A stretch of DNA of 64,000 nt from Spiribacter vilamensis (GTDB lineage Bacteria; Pseudomonadota; Gammaproteobacteria; Nitrococcales; Nitrococcaceae): positions 1,364,001 to 1,428,000 of the forward strand of contig NZ_SHLI01000001.1 in the NCBI RefSeq assembly GCF_004217415.1, in the 5' to 3' direction. Every line of letters begins with the position of its first letter. Positions within the stretch are counted from its first letter, which is position 1. Made by a program: the position numbers and the translations under genes. The notes beneath the pieces are model-generated. The model did no database searches and was not told the DNA's origin. It was given only the letters and a program-made list of their open reading frames with translations. This document shows, in pieces, positions 44,305-55,843 of this stretch.

Positions 44305-44333
44305 ATATGGGGTATGTGCCTGAGATTTGCAAG
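44305..44333 (-). promoter_or_regulatory. Sigma-32 heat-shock promoter of clpB
   Basis: On the minus strand CTTGCAA (44333-44327), 14 bases, then CCCCATAT (44312-44305), close to the sigma-32 consensus CTTGAAA-N(11-16)-CCCCATnT. It lies 44 bases before the clpB start codon, a suitable leader. A GGAG ribosome site follows. Confidence 0.7.
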
Positions 44334-44345
44334 GACTAATGAATC

Positions 44346-45143
44346 TCATCCGTTCTTAACCACAAACCCCGCCAACCGCCCCGTCGCGCCATCACGCCGA
44401 TAGGAATAGCTGTTCTCCGTATCCGCATACGTGCAAAGCCCCGTCGCCGTGGCGGCGCCCACGCCGCAGTCCTTCAGGATCGCGAGCGTTGTGGCGGTCA
44501 GATCGAGGTGATAGCGGTCCGGCTTCGAACCCAACGCCTCCCCGGCGTCCGCGCCGCTCGCCTCGGCGCTGCTCGCCTCCACCGCCGCGCGGTACTCGGG
44601 CACCACGCCCCCCGCCCTCAACTGCTCAATGACCTCGCCACCCACTTCGTAGGCGTCTTCACCGATGCAGGGCCCGACACTGGCGCAGAGCCGGTCCGGC
44701 TCGACGGGTAGCGCGGCAATCGCCGCCGGGATCACGCCGGCGGCCAGCCCCCGCCAACCGGCATGCACGGCGGCCACACACGAGCCGTCCGCGGCCGCTA
44801 ACAGGATGGGGACGCAGTCGGCCACCAGGACCGCGCAGACCTGTCCGGGCTGATCGGTCCACACGGCATCGGCCTCGGTGACATCACGCTCCACATCACG
44901 GGCGTGGACCACGCGGTTGCCGTGGATCTGTCGGAGCCAGCGGGGTTCTTCAGGCAGCCCGGCCCGCTCGACCAGGCGACGACGATTTTCGGCAACCACC
45001 TGCGGGTCGTCACCGACGTGCGTCGCGAGGTTAAGGCTGTCCCAGGGCGGTCGGCTGACGCCGCCGTGGCGGGTCGTAAAGCCGGCGGTTACCGGTGCCG
45101 ACCAGTCCGGCCGCCGGATGGAAAGGCCGGCCCCTGCTCTCAC
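44346..45143 (-). CDS. pgeF: PgeF/YfiH multicopper-like oxidase family protein
   Basis: 265 residues. The start is taken as the GTG in GTGA overlapping the rluD stop; a TTG three codons earlier is possible. Family residues are H in I-H-G-N-R-V, C in A-D-C-V-P-I-L and H in V-H-A-G-W-R-G, the metal/substrate triad. Reported activities include purine nucleoside phosphorolysis and removal of faulty peptidoglycan precursors (PgeF). The rluD-pgeF-clpB order with bamD divergent is a classic gammaproteobacterial neighbourhood. Confidence 0.9.
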   Translation of the reverse strand: MRAGAGLSIRRPDWSAPVTAGFTTRHGGVSRPPWDSLNLATHVGDDPQVVAENRRRLVERAGLPEEPRWLRQIHGNRVVHARDVERDVTEADAVWTDQPGQVCAVLVADCVPILLAAADGSCVAAVHAGWRGLAAGVIPAAIAALPVEPDRLCASVGPCIGEDAYEVGGEVIEQLRAGGVVPEYRAAVEASSAEASGADAGEALGSKPDRYHLDLTATTLAILKDCGVGAATATGLCTYADTENSYSYRRDGATGRLAGFVVKNG

Positions 45144-46231
45144 GGCCGCCAACGCCCGTCGCCCTCTGCCTCCGCCGCCACCTGATCGCGGTGGACCCGC
45201 AGTGCCGCCAGCAGCGCGGCGAAGTCGTCCGGGGGTGAGACGGTCCAGCGCAGGGTCTCGCCGCTCGCCGGATGGACCAGCGCCAGTGTCTCGGCATGCA
45301 GGGCCTGGCGGTGGAAGCGCCGCAGGCAGTCACCCACCGTGGGCGGCGGGCCGTCCGGCCGACGCGGCGGCCACTCGCCGTCGGGTGCCGGCATTTCGTC
45401 CATCCCGCCGGGCAGGCCCAGCCGCCCGCCATACAGCGGATCCCCCACGATGCGGTGATGGATATGGGCCATGTGGACGCGGATCTGGTGAGTCCGCCCC
45501 GTCTCGAGCTTGCAGCGCAGCAGCGTGTGCGCGGGGAAGCGCTCCTCAATCCGATAATGGGTTACGGCAGGTTTGACATTGGTGCCGATCAGATCGCCGT
45601 TGTTGTCCCTCGCCTCGCGCACGGCCATGCGCAGCCGATCGCGCGGGTGGCGGCCAACGGGCGCATCGACACGGCCGCCGGCGGTGAACGTCCCGCCGAC
45701 CAGGGCCAGGTACTCACGGCCCACGCTGCGGGCCTGGAGCTGCTCGACCAGGTGGGTATGCGCGGCGAGGGTCTTCGCCACCACCATCAGCCCGGTGGTG
45801 TCGCGATCCAGGCGATGCACGATCCCGCCGCGGGGCAGTCCGCCCAGATCCGCGTCGTGATGGAGCAGCGCGTTCTGCAACGTCCCGTCGGCGTTTCCCG
45901 CGCCGGGATGCACCACCAGGCCGGCGGGCTTGTTGATCACCAGGATCGACTCGTCCTCGTGGACGATGTCGAGCGGGATGGGCTCGGCGGTGACGACGCC
46001 CTCCTCGGACTGGGTGGCGGCGAGGGAGATCCGCTCGCCGCCCTTGACTGCCGTGCGCCCGCGGGGCGAGTCGCCGTTGACGGTCAGCTCGCCGTCGCGC
46101 AGCCAGCGCTGCAGCCGCGAGCGGGAGAATTCCGGGAAAAGCTCGGCGAGCACGGCGTCGAGCCGGCGGCCCGCGGCGGCCTCGGGCACCGTCGCCTCAC
46201 GCTCGATCCGGCTGGCTGACTGCTCATTCAT
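45140..46231 (-). CDS. rluD: 23S rRNA pseudouridine synthase D
   Basis: 363 residues from the ATG of M-N-E-Q-S-A-S. An S4 RNA-binding domain (~20-85: R-L-D-A-V-L-A-E-L-F) precedes the synthase, whose catalytic Asp lies in I-V-H-R-L-D-R-D-T-T-G-L (~137-148). R-T-H-Q-I-R-V-H marks motif III. Modifies helix 69 uridines of 23S rRNA. The C-terminus is longer than in E. coli (326). Divergent from bamD, coupled to pgeF. Confidence 0.93.
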   Translation of the reverse strand: MNEQSASRIEREATVPEAAAGRRLDAVLAELFPEFSRSRLQRWLRDGELTVNGDSPRGRTAVKGGERISLAATQSEEGVVTAEPIPLDIVHEDESILVINKPAGLVVHPGAGNADGTLQNALLHHDADLGGLPRGGIVHRLDRDTTGLMVVAKTLAAHTHLVEQLQARSVGREYLALVGGTFTAGGRVDAPVGRHPRDRLRMAVREARDNNGDLIGTNVKPAVTHYRIEERFPAHTLLRCKLETGRTHQIRVHMAHIHHRIVGDPLYGGRLGLPGGMDEMPAPDGEWPPRRPDGPPPTVGDCLRRFHRQALHAETLALVHPASGETLRWTVSPPDDFAALLAALRVHRDQVAAEAEGDGRWRP

Positions 46232-46294
46232 ACTGGGCGACACTCGTGGTTTTCTCTAGACTGGAAGGGTAAACATGGCTTGGATAAGGATGCG

Positions 46295-47167
46295 ATGAAA
46301 CGCCTTTTCGCGATTCTACTGCTTGGCGGCCTGCTTGGGGGCTGCGCCAGCAACGGCGATAACGATAGCCGGCTCGGCAGTGCCGAGGCCGCGGCGCTAT
46401 ACGAGGCGGCGGAGAACGCAGCCGACCGCAGCGACTGGGAGACCGCCATCTCCGAGCTGGAGACCCTGCAGGCGCAATTCCCCTTCGGGCTCTACGCCAC
46501 CCAAGCACAGCTCAACATCATCCACGCCTACTACAAGGTCGGCGAAGTGGCCTCCACCGTCGCCGCCGCCGAGCGCTTCCGGCGCATCAACCCCCGTCAC
46601 AAGGCCGTGCCCTATACCTGGTACATGCAGGGCCTTGCACTCGAGGAGAAGAACAACAGCGCGGTCAAGGACTGGGTGGGTGTCGACTCGACGCTGCGCG
46701 ACCCGGTCCCGCGTCGGCAGGCATTCCAGGCCTATTCGACGCTGGTGGAGGATTACCCCGACAGCGACTATGCCGACGACGCTCAGGCCCGCATTGACGC
46801 CCTCTACGAGGACGGCGCGCGGTATCAGCTGAGCGTGGCGCGGTTCTACGCCGACCGCGACGCCTGGGTCGCCGCTGCCCAGCGCGCCATTACGGTCATC
46901 GAGGCGTTCGACGGGACCGCCGCCGTCGAGCCGGCCATGGATCTGCTGATCGACGCCTACCGGGCGCTCGAACTCGATGATCTGGCCGAGGGTGTGGTCG
47001 CCGTCCGCGATCAACGACCGGCGACCGACGATGGCGACGTACCGGAGACGCCTACCCTCTATGAGGAGGAAACGACGGAAGTCCCGCCGGCGCCCGAGTC
47101 GGGAGGCGCCCCCAGCGGTGGAGGCATGGGGAGCGGCGGTATGGGCTCCCCGACCGGCGGATTCTAG
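46295..47167 (+). CDS. bamD: Outer-membrane assembly lipoprotein BamD
   Basis: 290 residues; ATG preceded by AAGGA. Lipoprotein signal L-L-G-G-L-L-G-G-C (Cys ~17). Five TPR-like repeats follow, with the family motifs F-P-F-G-L-Y-A-T-Q-A-Q-L and V-P-Y-T-W-Y-M-Q-G-L. It joins BamA to insert outer-membrane proteins. After the TPRs, ~50 residues of acidic then Gly/Ser/Met-rich tail are extra compared with E. coli (245 residues). Divergent from rluD as in E. coli. Confidence 0.95.
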   Translation: MKRLFAILLLGGLLGGCASNGDNDSRLGSAEAAALYEAAENAADRSDWETAISELETLQAQFPFGLYATQAQLNIIHAYYKVGEVASTVAAAERFRRINPRHKAVPYTWYMQGLALEEKNNSAVKDWVGVDSTLRDPVPRRQAFQAYSTLVEDYPDSDYADDAQARIDALYEDGARYQLSVARFYADRDAWVAAAQRAITVIEAFDGTAAVEPAMDLLIDAYRALELDDLAEGVVAVRDQRPATDDGDVPETPTLYEEETTEVPPAPESGGAPSGGGMGSGGMGSPTGGF

Positions 47168-47178
47168 GCGGTCGGGCG

Positions 47179-49201
<2,023 letters not shown>

Positions 49202-49204
49202 GCG

Positions 49205-50077
49205 TCAGCCGGTGAAGGCATCGCTCACCCGCTGACCGATCTCGGCCGGCGAGCGCACGGTGGCCACACCGGCCCGCTCGAGCGCACCGAACTTGTCGTC
49301 GGCGGTGCCCTTGCCACCGCTGATGATCGCGCCGGCATGCCCCATGCGCTTGCCCGGGGGCGCCGTGACACCGGCGATGTAGGCCACCACCGGCTTGCGG
49401 ACATGGGCCTGGATGTACTCCGCGGCCTCTTCCTCGGCGGTGCCACCGATCTCGCCCACCATGACGATGCCCTTGGTGTGGCGATCGGCCTCGAAGCGCG
49501 AGATGACGTCGACGAAGCTCATGCCCTGGATCGGGTCGCCGCCGATGCCCACGCAGGTGCTCTGGCCCATGCCGATATCGGTGGTCTGCTTGACCGCCTC
49601 GTAGGTCAGCGTCCCCGAGCGCGAGACGATCCCGATCGATCCGGCCATGTGGATATGGCCCGGCATGATGCCGATCTTGCACTGATCCGGCGTGATGATG
49701 CCGGGGCAGTTGGGGCCGATCAGCGTCGCGTCGTAGAAGTCCAGCGCCGCCTTGACCTTGAGCATGTCGAGCACCGGGATGCCCTCGGTGATGCAGGCGA
49801 TGACCTTGATGCCCGCCTCGGCGGCCTCGAGGATCGCGTCGGCGGCGAAGGCGGCCGGTACGTAGATCATCGAGGCATCGGCGCCGGTGCCGTCCACGGC
49901 GTCACGCACCGTATTGAACACCGGGCGATCGAGATGCGTCTCCCCGCCACGGCCCGGCGTGGTGCCGCCGACGATGTTGGTGCCGTAGGCAATGCACTGC
50001 TCGGCGTGGAAGGTGCCCTGCTTCCCGGTGAAGCCCTGGACAATGACCTTGGTGCGTTTGTCCACCAGAATACTCAT
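49205..50077 (-). CDS. sucD: Succinyl-CoA ligase alpha subunit
   Basis: 290 residues. CoA-binding Rossmann half with [12 protein letters not shown] (~15-26), then ligase half with the phosphohistidine in [14 protein letters not shown]. Interconverts succinyl-CoA and succinate with ATP or GTP in the TCA cycle. Downstream of sucC with a 33-base gap. AGGAATTCAC provides the ribosome site. Confidence 0.96.
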   Translation of the reverse strand: MSILVDKRTKVIVQGFTGKQGTFHAEQCIAYGTNIVGGTTPGRGGETHLDRPVFNTVRDAVDGTGADASMIYVPAAFAADAILEAAEAGIKVIACITEGIPVLDMLKVKAALDFYDATLIGPNCPGIITPDQCKIGIMPGHIHMAGSIGIVSRSGTLTYEAVKQTTDIGMGQSTCVGIGGDPIQGMSFVDVISRFEADRHTKGIVMVGEIGGTAEEEAAEYIQAHVRKPVVAYIAGVTAPPGKRMGHAGAIISGGKGTADDKFGALERAGVATVRSPAEIGQRVSDAFTG

Positions 50078-50110
50078 GTGAATTCCTCGTCTGCTGTCCG
50101 GGTAACGGGA

Positions 50111-51280
50111 TCAGGCGCTGACCGCGCCGACCACCTTGTCTGCGCCGTCGGTAAGATCGTCGGCGGGGATGATGTCGAGGCCGCTCTCGGCCAGTAGCCG
50201 CTTGCCCTGCTCGACGTTGGTGCCCTCGAGCCGCACCACCACCGGCACGTTCACGCCCACCTCCTTGACGGCGGCGATCACGCCCTCGGCGATCATGTCG
50301 CAGCGGACGATGCCGCCGAAGATGTTCACCAGGATGCCCTGCACGTCGGGACTGGCGGAGATGATCTTGAACGCCTCGGTGACGCGCTCCTTGTTGGTGC
50401 CGCCACCGACGTCGAGGAAGTTGGCGGGCTCGCCACCGTGGAGCTTGATCACGTCCATCGTCGCCATGGCGAGGCCGGCGCCGTTGACCATGCAGCCGAT
50501 ATTGCCGTCGAGGGTGATGTAGTTGAGCCCGTGTTCGGCGGCCTGGACCTCGGTCTCGTCTTCCTGGCTGAGATCGCGCATATCGGCGATCTCGGGCTGG
50601 CGGTTGATCTCGATGGCGTTGTCATCGACGTTGATCTTGGCATCGAGCGCGAGCAGCGTGTCATCGGCAGTGACGATCAGCGGGTTGATCTCGATGAGGC
50701 TCAGGTCGCGCGCCTCGAAGCAGCGGTAGAGCCCCTGCATGATCTGCGTGAGCTGCTTGATCTGAACCGGACTGAGGCCCAGCGCAAACCCCATCTGCCG
50801 GCACTGGTAGGGCTGCAGACCGGCCACCGGATTGACCCGCACGGTGGAGATCTTCTCGGGCTCGGTGGCGGCCACTTCCTCGATGTCCATGCCGCCGGCG
50901 GCGGAGCCCATGAATACGACCCGCTTGCTGGCCCGATCGACCACCGCGCCCAGGTAGAGCTCGCGGGCAATGTCGAGGCCTTCCTCGATCATTACCGCGT
51001 TGATGGGCAGGCCGTGCTCGTCGGTCTGATGGGTGACAAGGCGGGTCCCGAGCATGGCCTCGGTGTACTCGCCCACCTCGTCGATGCTCTTGGCGAGCTT
51101 GACGCCACCGGCCTTGCCGCGGCCGCCGGCATGGACCTGCGCCTTGACCACCTGGACCGATCCGCCGAGCTCTTCGCCCGCGGTGCGGGCCTCGGCGGCG
51201 GAGCGGGCCACGAAACCCCTCGGAATCGGGATGCCGAACTGGCTGAAGATATGCTTCGCCTGAAATTCGTGAAGGTTCAT
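50111..51280 (-). CDS. sucC: Succinyl-CoA ligase beta subunit
   Basis: 389 residues from [12 protein letters not shown]-grasp domain first ([16 protein letters not shown], ~42-57; E-I-N-P-L ~198-202), then the subunit-interface domain with D-V-G-G-G-T-N (~300-306) and [15 protein letters not shown] ribosome site lies before ATG. Forms the alpha2beta2 enzyme with SucD. Here sucCD stand apart from sucAB. Confidence 0.96.
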   Translation of the reverse strand: MNLHEFQAKHIFSQFGIPIPRGFVARSAAEARTAGEELGGSVQVVKAQVHAGGRGKAGGVKLAKSIDEVGEYTEAMLGTRLVTHQTDEHGLPINAVMIEEGLDIARELYLGAVVDRASKRVVFMGSAAGGMDIEEVAATEPEKISTVRVNPVAGLQPYQCRQMGFALGLSPVQIKQLTQIMQGLYRCFEARDLSLIEINPLIVTADDTLLALDAKINVDDNAIEINRQPEIADMRDLSQEDETEVQAAEHGLNYITLDGNIGCMVNGAGLAMATMDVIKLHGGEPANFLDVGGGTNKERVTEAFKIISASPDVQGILVNIFGGIVRCDMIAEGVIAAVKEVGVNVPVVVRLEGTNVEQGKRLLAESGLDIIPADDLTDGADKVVGAVSA

Positions 51281-51458
51281 GGGCGCTCCGCCTCCTCCTG
51301 TAAAAGTGGCCTTATTCTCCACGATTCATCGAGGCGATTCAAAAGCCGCGTCGAGGTCTCGATTCTGTGACGCATGCCCCGGACGCGGTCCGTGAATCTC
51401 CGGCTGAATGGACCCGCAGGCCGCACCCCGGCCAGCGCAATCCAACGGAGGTTATCCC

Positions 51459-51935
51459 ATGCGCAGACAACAGAAGGGCTTCACGCTCATCGAGCTCATG
51501 ATCGTGGTGGCGATCGTCGGCATCCTCGCCGCCGTCGCCGTCCCGGCCTATTCCGACTACACCACCCGGGCGAAGGTCACCGAGGGCATCGCCGCCGCCG
51601 GCGCGGCCAAGACCAGCGTGGCGGATTATTACTATGCCAAAGGGGAGTTTCCCGGAAGCAGCTCTGACGCGGGGTTAGGCGCCGCGACGGACTATTCGAC
51701 CGATGTCATCAAATCAATGGCAATTGCGGGTACCGGAGGGGGAGTCATTAACGTGGTCTTCCTGGATGCTGTCACGGGTGGTAAAGACAGTACGGAGACC
51801 GACCGCAATACTCTGGCGTTCGTCCCCACCGCCTCAGACGCTGGCGCCATAAAATGGAATTGCATCATACCCGGCACCAACGGCCTCTACTCGAAATACG
51901 CCCCCGCGAACTGCCGGGATACGTCCGCAAACTGA
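51459..51935 (+). CDS. pilA: Type IV major pilin
   Basis: 158 residues with a short prepilin leader (M-R-R-Q-Q-K-G) and the cleavage/helix motif [19 protein letters not shown] sits six bases before ATG. The C-terminus has two Cys (W-N-C-I-I-P-G and A-N-C-R) for the D-region disulfide loop. Pilin subunit for twitching, adhesion or DNA uptake. No other pil genes are next to it. The middle coding part is less G+C-biased than its N-terminus, as usual for variable pilin domains. Confidence 0.93.
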   Translation: MRRQQKGFTLIELMIVVAIVGILAAVAVPAYSDYTTRAKVTEGIAAAGAAKTSVADYYYAKGEFPGSSSDAGLGAATDYSTDVIKSMAIAGTGGGVINVVFLDAVTGGKDSTETDRNTLAFVPTASDAGAIKWNCIIPGTNGLYSKYAPANCRDTSAN

Positions 51936-51962
51936 TCATTCTGCGGTTCATAGGCTGGACTA

Positions 51963-52667
51963 ATGCGTCCCCACCGAACGGCCGGGCGGCGATTCACCGG
52001 CAGCATCATGCTGGAGACGGTGATCGCCCTGCCGGTGGTGCTGGTACTGGGGCTGTCGGTTACCCAGTGGGCGCTCGTCCACCAGGCGCGGGCGGTGATC
52101 GATCACGCCACGCTGATGGCGGCCCGGGCCGGGGCCGTCAACGAGGCCCGCATGGCACCGATGCGCAACGCCTTTGCCCGGGCGATCGTGCCGTTGCATC
52201 TCTCCCGCCGCGATGCCGCCGATTTCGAGACGGCGTTTCTGATCCGGGCCACGCCGGATGCACGACTCAACCTCAGGCTGCGCATCCTCAACCCCACCCG
52301 CGAGGCATTCGACGATCACGCCGTGCGCGACCGCAAAGGCGGGCGCTATCTGCCGTTCCGTCATCTCGACCGACGCTCCCGCCGGCCCGGCCGCCAAAGC
52401 GGGCTCAACATTCAGGATGCGACGCTCCTGCGTGTGCAGGCGACCTATGGCTACCCGCTCAAAGTGCCCTATGCCGGTGCATTCATCCGCCAGGCACTGC
52501 GGTTGGCGACGCGCTGGACGACGGCGTACGGCCCCCGCGAGCGCACCATGCTGCTCACTGGCCGACTTCCGATCGTCACCACGGCGACGGTGCGGATGCA
52601 GTCGCGAGCCCGCGCCGGGCCACACTTTCCGCAGCGCACCGATCTTGATCGGGTGGCGCGTGAATAA
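51963..52667 (+). CDS. TadE-like pilus assembly protein
   Basis: 234 residues. R-R-F-T-G-S-I-M-L-E-T-V-I-A-L-P-V-V (~9-26) is the TadE/TadG-like pseudopilin start: Glu in the first quarter of a single hydrophobic helix (~16-38). The rest is basic and likely periplasmic. TadE proteins belong to tight-adherence pili, yet no tad genes are near; it follows pilA by 27 bases. The unusually high Arg content of the mature part is odd for a periplasmic protein in a halophile. Confidence 0.6.
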   Translation: MRPHRTAGRRFTGSIMLETVIALPVVLVLGLSVTQWALVHQARAVIDHATLMAARAGAVNEARMAPMRNAFARAIVPLHLSRRDAADFETAFLIRATPDARLNLRLRILNPTREAFDDHAVRDRKGGRYLPFRHLDRRSRRPGRQSGLNIQDATLLRVQATYGYPLKVPYAGAFIRQALRLATRWTTAYGPRERTMLLTGRLPIVTTATVRMQSRARAGPHFPQRTDLDRVARE

Positions 52668-52734
52668 GGCATTTCACGCTAAATGCACCATTTCCGATGC
52701 ATCTTTCGCGCCATTCTGGCGCAAACTGCCCCGG

Positions 52735-52765
52735 CTTGACCCCCGTCAACAGCGCAGGCTAGTTT
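52735..52765 (+). promoter_or_regulatory. Candidate promoter of the ectoine transporter operon
   Basis: TTGACC (52736-52741), 18 bases, TAGTTT (52760-52765), 90 bases before teaA. A GTCACATCAGTGAC inverted repeat follows and could be an operator. The match is moderate. Confidence 0.35.
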
Positions 52766-52854
52766 CGGCTCGTCTGTCACATCAGTGACGGCTGGTAATC
52801 GGCAAGTGAGCGACATTCTGTCGTCACCCGAAACAGCAACAGGGAGACTCATTT

Positions 52855-53871
52855 ATGAGGTCATCCGCGCTTTTTACGCGTACCGCCATCGGTGCGCTCG
52901 CCTTCGGCCTGTCCACGGCCGCCTTCGCCGACACCTGGCGCTATGCGCATGAGGAGTACGAGGGCGACGTCCAGGACGTCTACGCCGTGGCGTTCAAGGA
53001 CTACATCGAGGCCAACTCCGATCACTCGCTCGAGATCTACCGCTTCGGCGAGCTCGGCGAGTCCGACGACATCATGGAGCAGGCGCAGTCCGGCATCCTC
53101 GAGTTCGTCAATCAGTCACCGGGCTTCAGCGGCGCCTGGCTGCCGCCGGCACAGATTTTCTTCGTGCCCTATCTGCTGCCCACCGACGAGCAGACGGTCC
53201 TCGAGTTCTTCGAGGAGAGCAAGGCCATCAACGAGATGTTCCCCGAGCTTTATGCCGAGCATGATCTCGAGCTGCTGAACATGTACCCCGAGGGCGAAAT
53301 GGTGGTCACCGCCGACGAGCCGATCACCAGTCCGGCCGATTTCGACAACAAGAAGATCCGGACGATGACCAATCCGCTGCTCTCCGAGACCTACGAGGCC
53401 TTCGGTGCCAGTCCGACGCCGCTGCCCTGGGGCGAGGTCTACGGTGGTCTGCAGACCGGCGTGATCGATGGCCAGGAAAACCCGATCTTCTGGATCGAGG
53501 GTGGCAAACTCTACGAGGTGTCTCCCCACCTGACCTTCACCGGTCACGGCTGGTTCGTCACCGCCTCCATGGCCAACCAGGACTTCTTCGAGGACCTGTC
53601 GGACAGCGAGCAGCAGCTGATCCGCGAGGCGTCCGACGCGGCCTACGACCACACCATGGAGCATATCCAGGGGCTGGCCGAGGAGTCGCTCGCAAAGATC
53701 CGCGAGGCCTCCGACAAAGTGACGGTCACGCGGCTGACCGACGAGCAGATCGCGGCCTTCAAGGCCCAGGCGCCGCAGGTCGAAAAGGCCTACCTCGAGA
53801 TGACCGGCAAGGCTGGCGAGCGGCTGCTCGAGCAGTTCAAGGCCGACCTCCAGGCGGTTAAGGCCGACTGA
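52855..53871 (+). CDS. teaA: Ectoine-binding periplasmic protein of TRAP transporter
   Basis: 338 residues with signal peptide (cut after S-T-A-A-F-A). The mature start D-T-W-R-Y-A-H-E-E-Y-E-G-D-V-Q and the blocks R-F-G-E-L-G-E-S-D-D-I-M-E-Q and W-G-E-V-Y-G-G-L-Q-T-G are as I know them from Halomonas elongata TeaA. That protein binds ectoine and hydroxyectoine with micromolar affinity. The order binding protein, small permease, large permease, universal stress protein is that of teaABCD. Function: recovery of compatible solute at high salt. A GGGAG ribosome site is present. Confidence 0.85.
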   Translation: MRSSALFTRTAIGALAFGLSTAAFADTWRYAHEEYEGDVQDVYAVAFKDYIEANSDHSLEIYRFGELGESDDIMEQAQSGILEFVNQSPGFSGAWLPPAQIFFVPYLLPTDEQTVLEFFEESKAINEMFPELYAEHDLELLNMYPEGEMVVTADEPITSPADFDNKKIRTMTNPLLSETYEAFGASPTPLPWGEVYGGLQTGVIDGQENPIFWIEGGKLYEVSPHLTFTGHGWFVTASMANQDFFEDLSDSEQQLIREASDAAYDHTMEHIQGLAEESLAKIREASDKVTVTRLTDEQIAAFKAQAPQVEKAYLEMTGKAGERLLEQFKADLQAVKAD

Positions 53872-53962
53872 TCCGCAACCTGACATCGCGTCAGCATTAG
53901 GGGTGGCCGGCATCGCGGGCCGCCCCTCTCTACATACAAAAGCTTACGGAGGCGGGCCGAGC

Positions 53963-54547
53963 ATGAACGCAGAAGACGAAGCCGCGGAACGGTCCTATCG
54001 GTCCGACCTACCGGGGCTACTCGGTACCCTCGATACCTTTCTATCCCGCCTCGAGGCCTTCATTCTCGCCTCGGGCGTCCTGCTGATGGCCGCGAACACC
54101 GTCGCCAACGTGGTGGGCCGGTTCGTGTTCGGCGAGAGCATTTCCGCTTCCGGCGAGATCAACCGGGTGCTCATCATCCTGATCACGTTTGCCGGGATCG
54201 GCTACGCGGCCCGCCACGGGCGCCATATCCGCATGTCGGCGATTTACGACGCCTTTCCGGTGGGAGGCCGCAAGATCGCGATGATCCTTATCTCGCTGAT
54301 CACCTCGGCGACCATGTTCTTCCTGCTGTACTTCTCGGTCGGCTACATCATCGACGTGTACGGCAGCGGTCGGGTTCTGCCCTCTCTCGGGTTCCCGGTC
54401 TGGACCGCCTACGTCTGGGTCCCGCTCGGATTCGGGATTACCGGTATCCAGTATCTGCTCACCGCCGTTAAGAACATTCGCGAGAAAGACGTCTACCTGT
54501 CCACGGTCGTCGTCGACGGCTACCGCGACACCGAAACCGAGGTCTAG
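53963..54547 (+). CDS. teaB: TRAP transporter small permease (ectoine)
   Basis: 194 residues from M-N-A-E-D-E-A; AGGCGGG ribosome site. DctQ family: four hydrophobic helices (~42-170) with N-V-V-G-R-F-V-F-G in the first loop and A-R-H-G-R-H-I-R in the second. A ~35-residue polar N-terminal leader precedes the first helix. Partner of the large permease, three bases upstream. Confidence 0.85.
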   Translation: MNAEDEAAERSYRSDLPGLLGTLDTFLSRLEAFILASGVLLMAANTVANVVGRFVFGESISASGEINRVLIILITFAGIGYAARHGRHIRMSAIYDAFPVGGRKIAMILISLITSATMFFLLYFSVGYIIDVYGSGRVLPSLGFPVWTAYVWVPLGFGITGIQYLLTAVKNIREKDVYLSTVVVDGYRDTETEV

Positions 54548-54550
54548 ACC

Positions 54551-55834
54551 ATGGCCGCCATCATGTTCAGCGCCATGGTGCTCCTGCTGCTGCTCGGATT
54601 CCCGATGATGGTGCCGCTGATCGCCGGGGCGGTCATCGGCTTTACCATGATGTTCGGTGGCTTCGGGCAGATGGAGACGCTGATCCAGCAGATGCTTGCC
54701 GGGATCCGGCCGGCGTCGCTGATCGCGGTACCGATGTTCATCCTCGCCGCCGATATCATGACCCGGGGCAACTCCGCCGAGCGGCTGATCAACATGGTCA
54801 TGAGCTTTATCGGCCATATCAAGGGCGGGCTGGCGGTCAGCACTGCGGCCTCGTGCACGCTGTTCGGCGCGGTCTCGGGCTCCACTCAGGCGACGGTAGT
54901 CGCCATCGGTTCTCCCCTGCGCCCACGCATGCTCAAGGCCGGTTACAAGGATCCGTTCACGCTGGCGCTGATCATCAACTCGAGCGACATCGCCTTTCTG
55001 ATCCCGCCGAGCATCGGCATGATCGTCTACGGCGTCATCTCCGAGACGTCCATCAGCGAGCTGTTCGTGGCCGGCATCGTCCCGGGGTTGATGATCCTGC
55101 TGATGTTCTCGGTGTATTGCATCATCTACTCCTACATCAAGGATGTACCCACGGAGGAGAAGTCGAGCTGGGGCGAGCGCCTGACCGCGGTCCGCATGGC
55201 GCTCTGGCCACTGGGCTTTCCGGTGATCATCGTGGGCGGTATCTACGGCGGCGTGTTCAGCCCTACCGAGGCCGCTGCGGCCTGTGTGCTCTACGCGCTC
55301 ATCCTCGAGTTCGGTATCTTCCGCTCGCTGCGGGCCCGCGAGATCTGGGCCATTGCCAAGTCGACGGGGCTGATCACGGCGGTGGTGTTCATCCTGGTCG
55401 GCGCGGGCAACGGCTTTTCCTGGATCATTTCCTTTGCCCAGATCCCCGATGCCGTGCTGAGCGCGGCGGGCATCAACGACGCGGGGCCCGTGGGCGTGCT
55501 GATCGCGATCTGCGTGGCGTTCTTTGTCGCCTGCATGTTCGTCGACCCCATCGTGGTGATCCTGGTGCTCACGCCGATCTTCATGCCGGCGGTGGAGGCC
55601 ACCGGCCTCGACCCGGTCCTGGTGGGTATCCTGATCACCCTGCAGGTGGCCATCGGATCGGCCACGCCGCCGTTCGGCTGTGACATATTCACCGCGATCG
55701 CGATATTCAAGCGCCCCTACATGGAGGTCATACGCGGAACACCCCCGTTTGTCCTCATGCTGGTGGTCGCGGCGGCACTCCTGATCACGTTTCCACAGAT
55801 CGCGCTGGGTCTGCGCGACCTGATGTTCAACTAG
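54551..55834 (+). CDS. teaC: TRAP transporter large permease (ectoine)
   Basis: 427 residues, DctM family, twelve helices expected. Typical blocks are P-M-F-I-L-A-A-D-I-M, G-A-V-S-G-S-T-Q-A-T-V-V-A-I-G (~108-122), I-P-P-S-I-G-M-I-V-Y-G and P-T-E-A-A-A-A. Driven by a sodium gradient, fitting a halophile. Begins three bases after teaB's stop. Confidence 0.88.
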   Translation: MAAIMFSAMVLLLLLGFPMMVPLIAGAVIGFTMMFGGFGQMETLIQQMLAGIRPASLIAVPMFILAADIMTRGNSAERLINMVMSFIGHIKGGLAVSTAASCTLFGAVSGSTQATVVAIGSPLRPRMLKAGYKDPFTLALIINSSDIAFLIPPSIGMIVYGVISETSISELFVAGIVPGLMILLMFSVYCIIYSYIKDVPTEEKSSWGERLTAVRMALWPLGFPVIIVGGIYGGVFSPTEAAAACVLYALILEFGIFRSLRAREIWAIAKSTGLITAVVFILVGAGNGFSWIISFAQIPDAVLSAAGINDAGPVGVLIAICVAFFVACMFVDPIVVILVLTPIFMPAVEATGLDPVLVGILITLQVAIGSATPPFGCDIFTAIAIFKRPYMEVIRGTPPFVLMLVVAAALLITFPQIALGLRDLMFN

Positions 55835-55843
55835 GGGCGGCGT

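Noticed and set aside
41964-44339. Two long plus-strand frames (473 and 307 codons) opposite clpB
   Set aside because: Antisense artefacts of clpB; low-complexity Leu/Arg/His composition and no ribosome sites.
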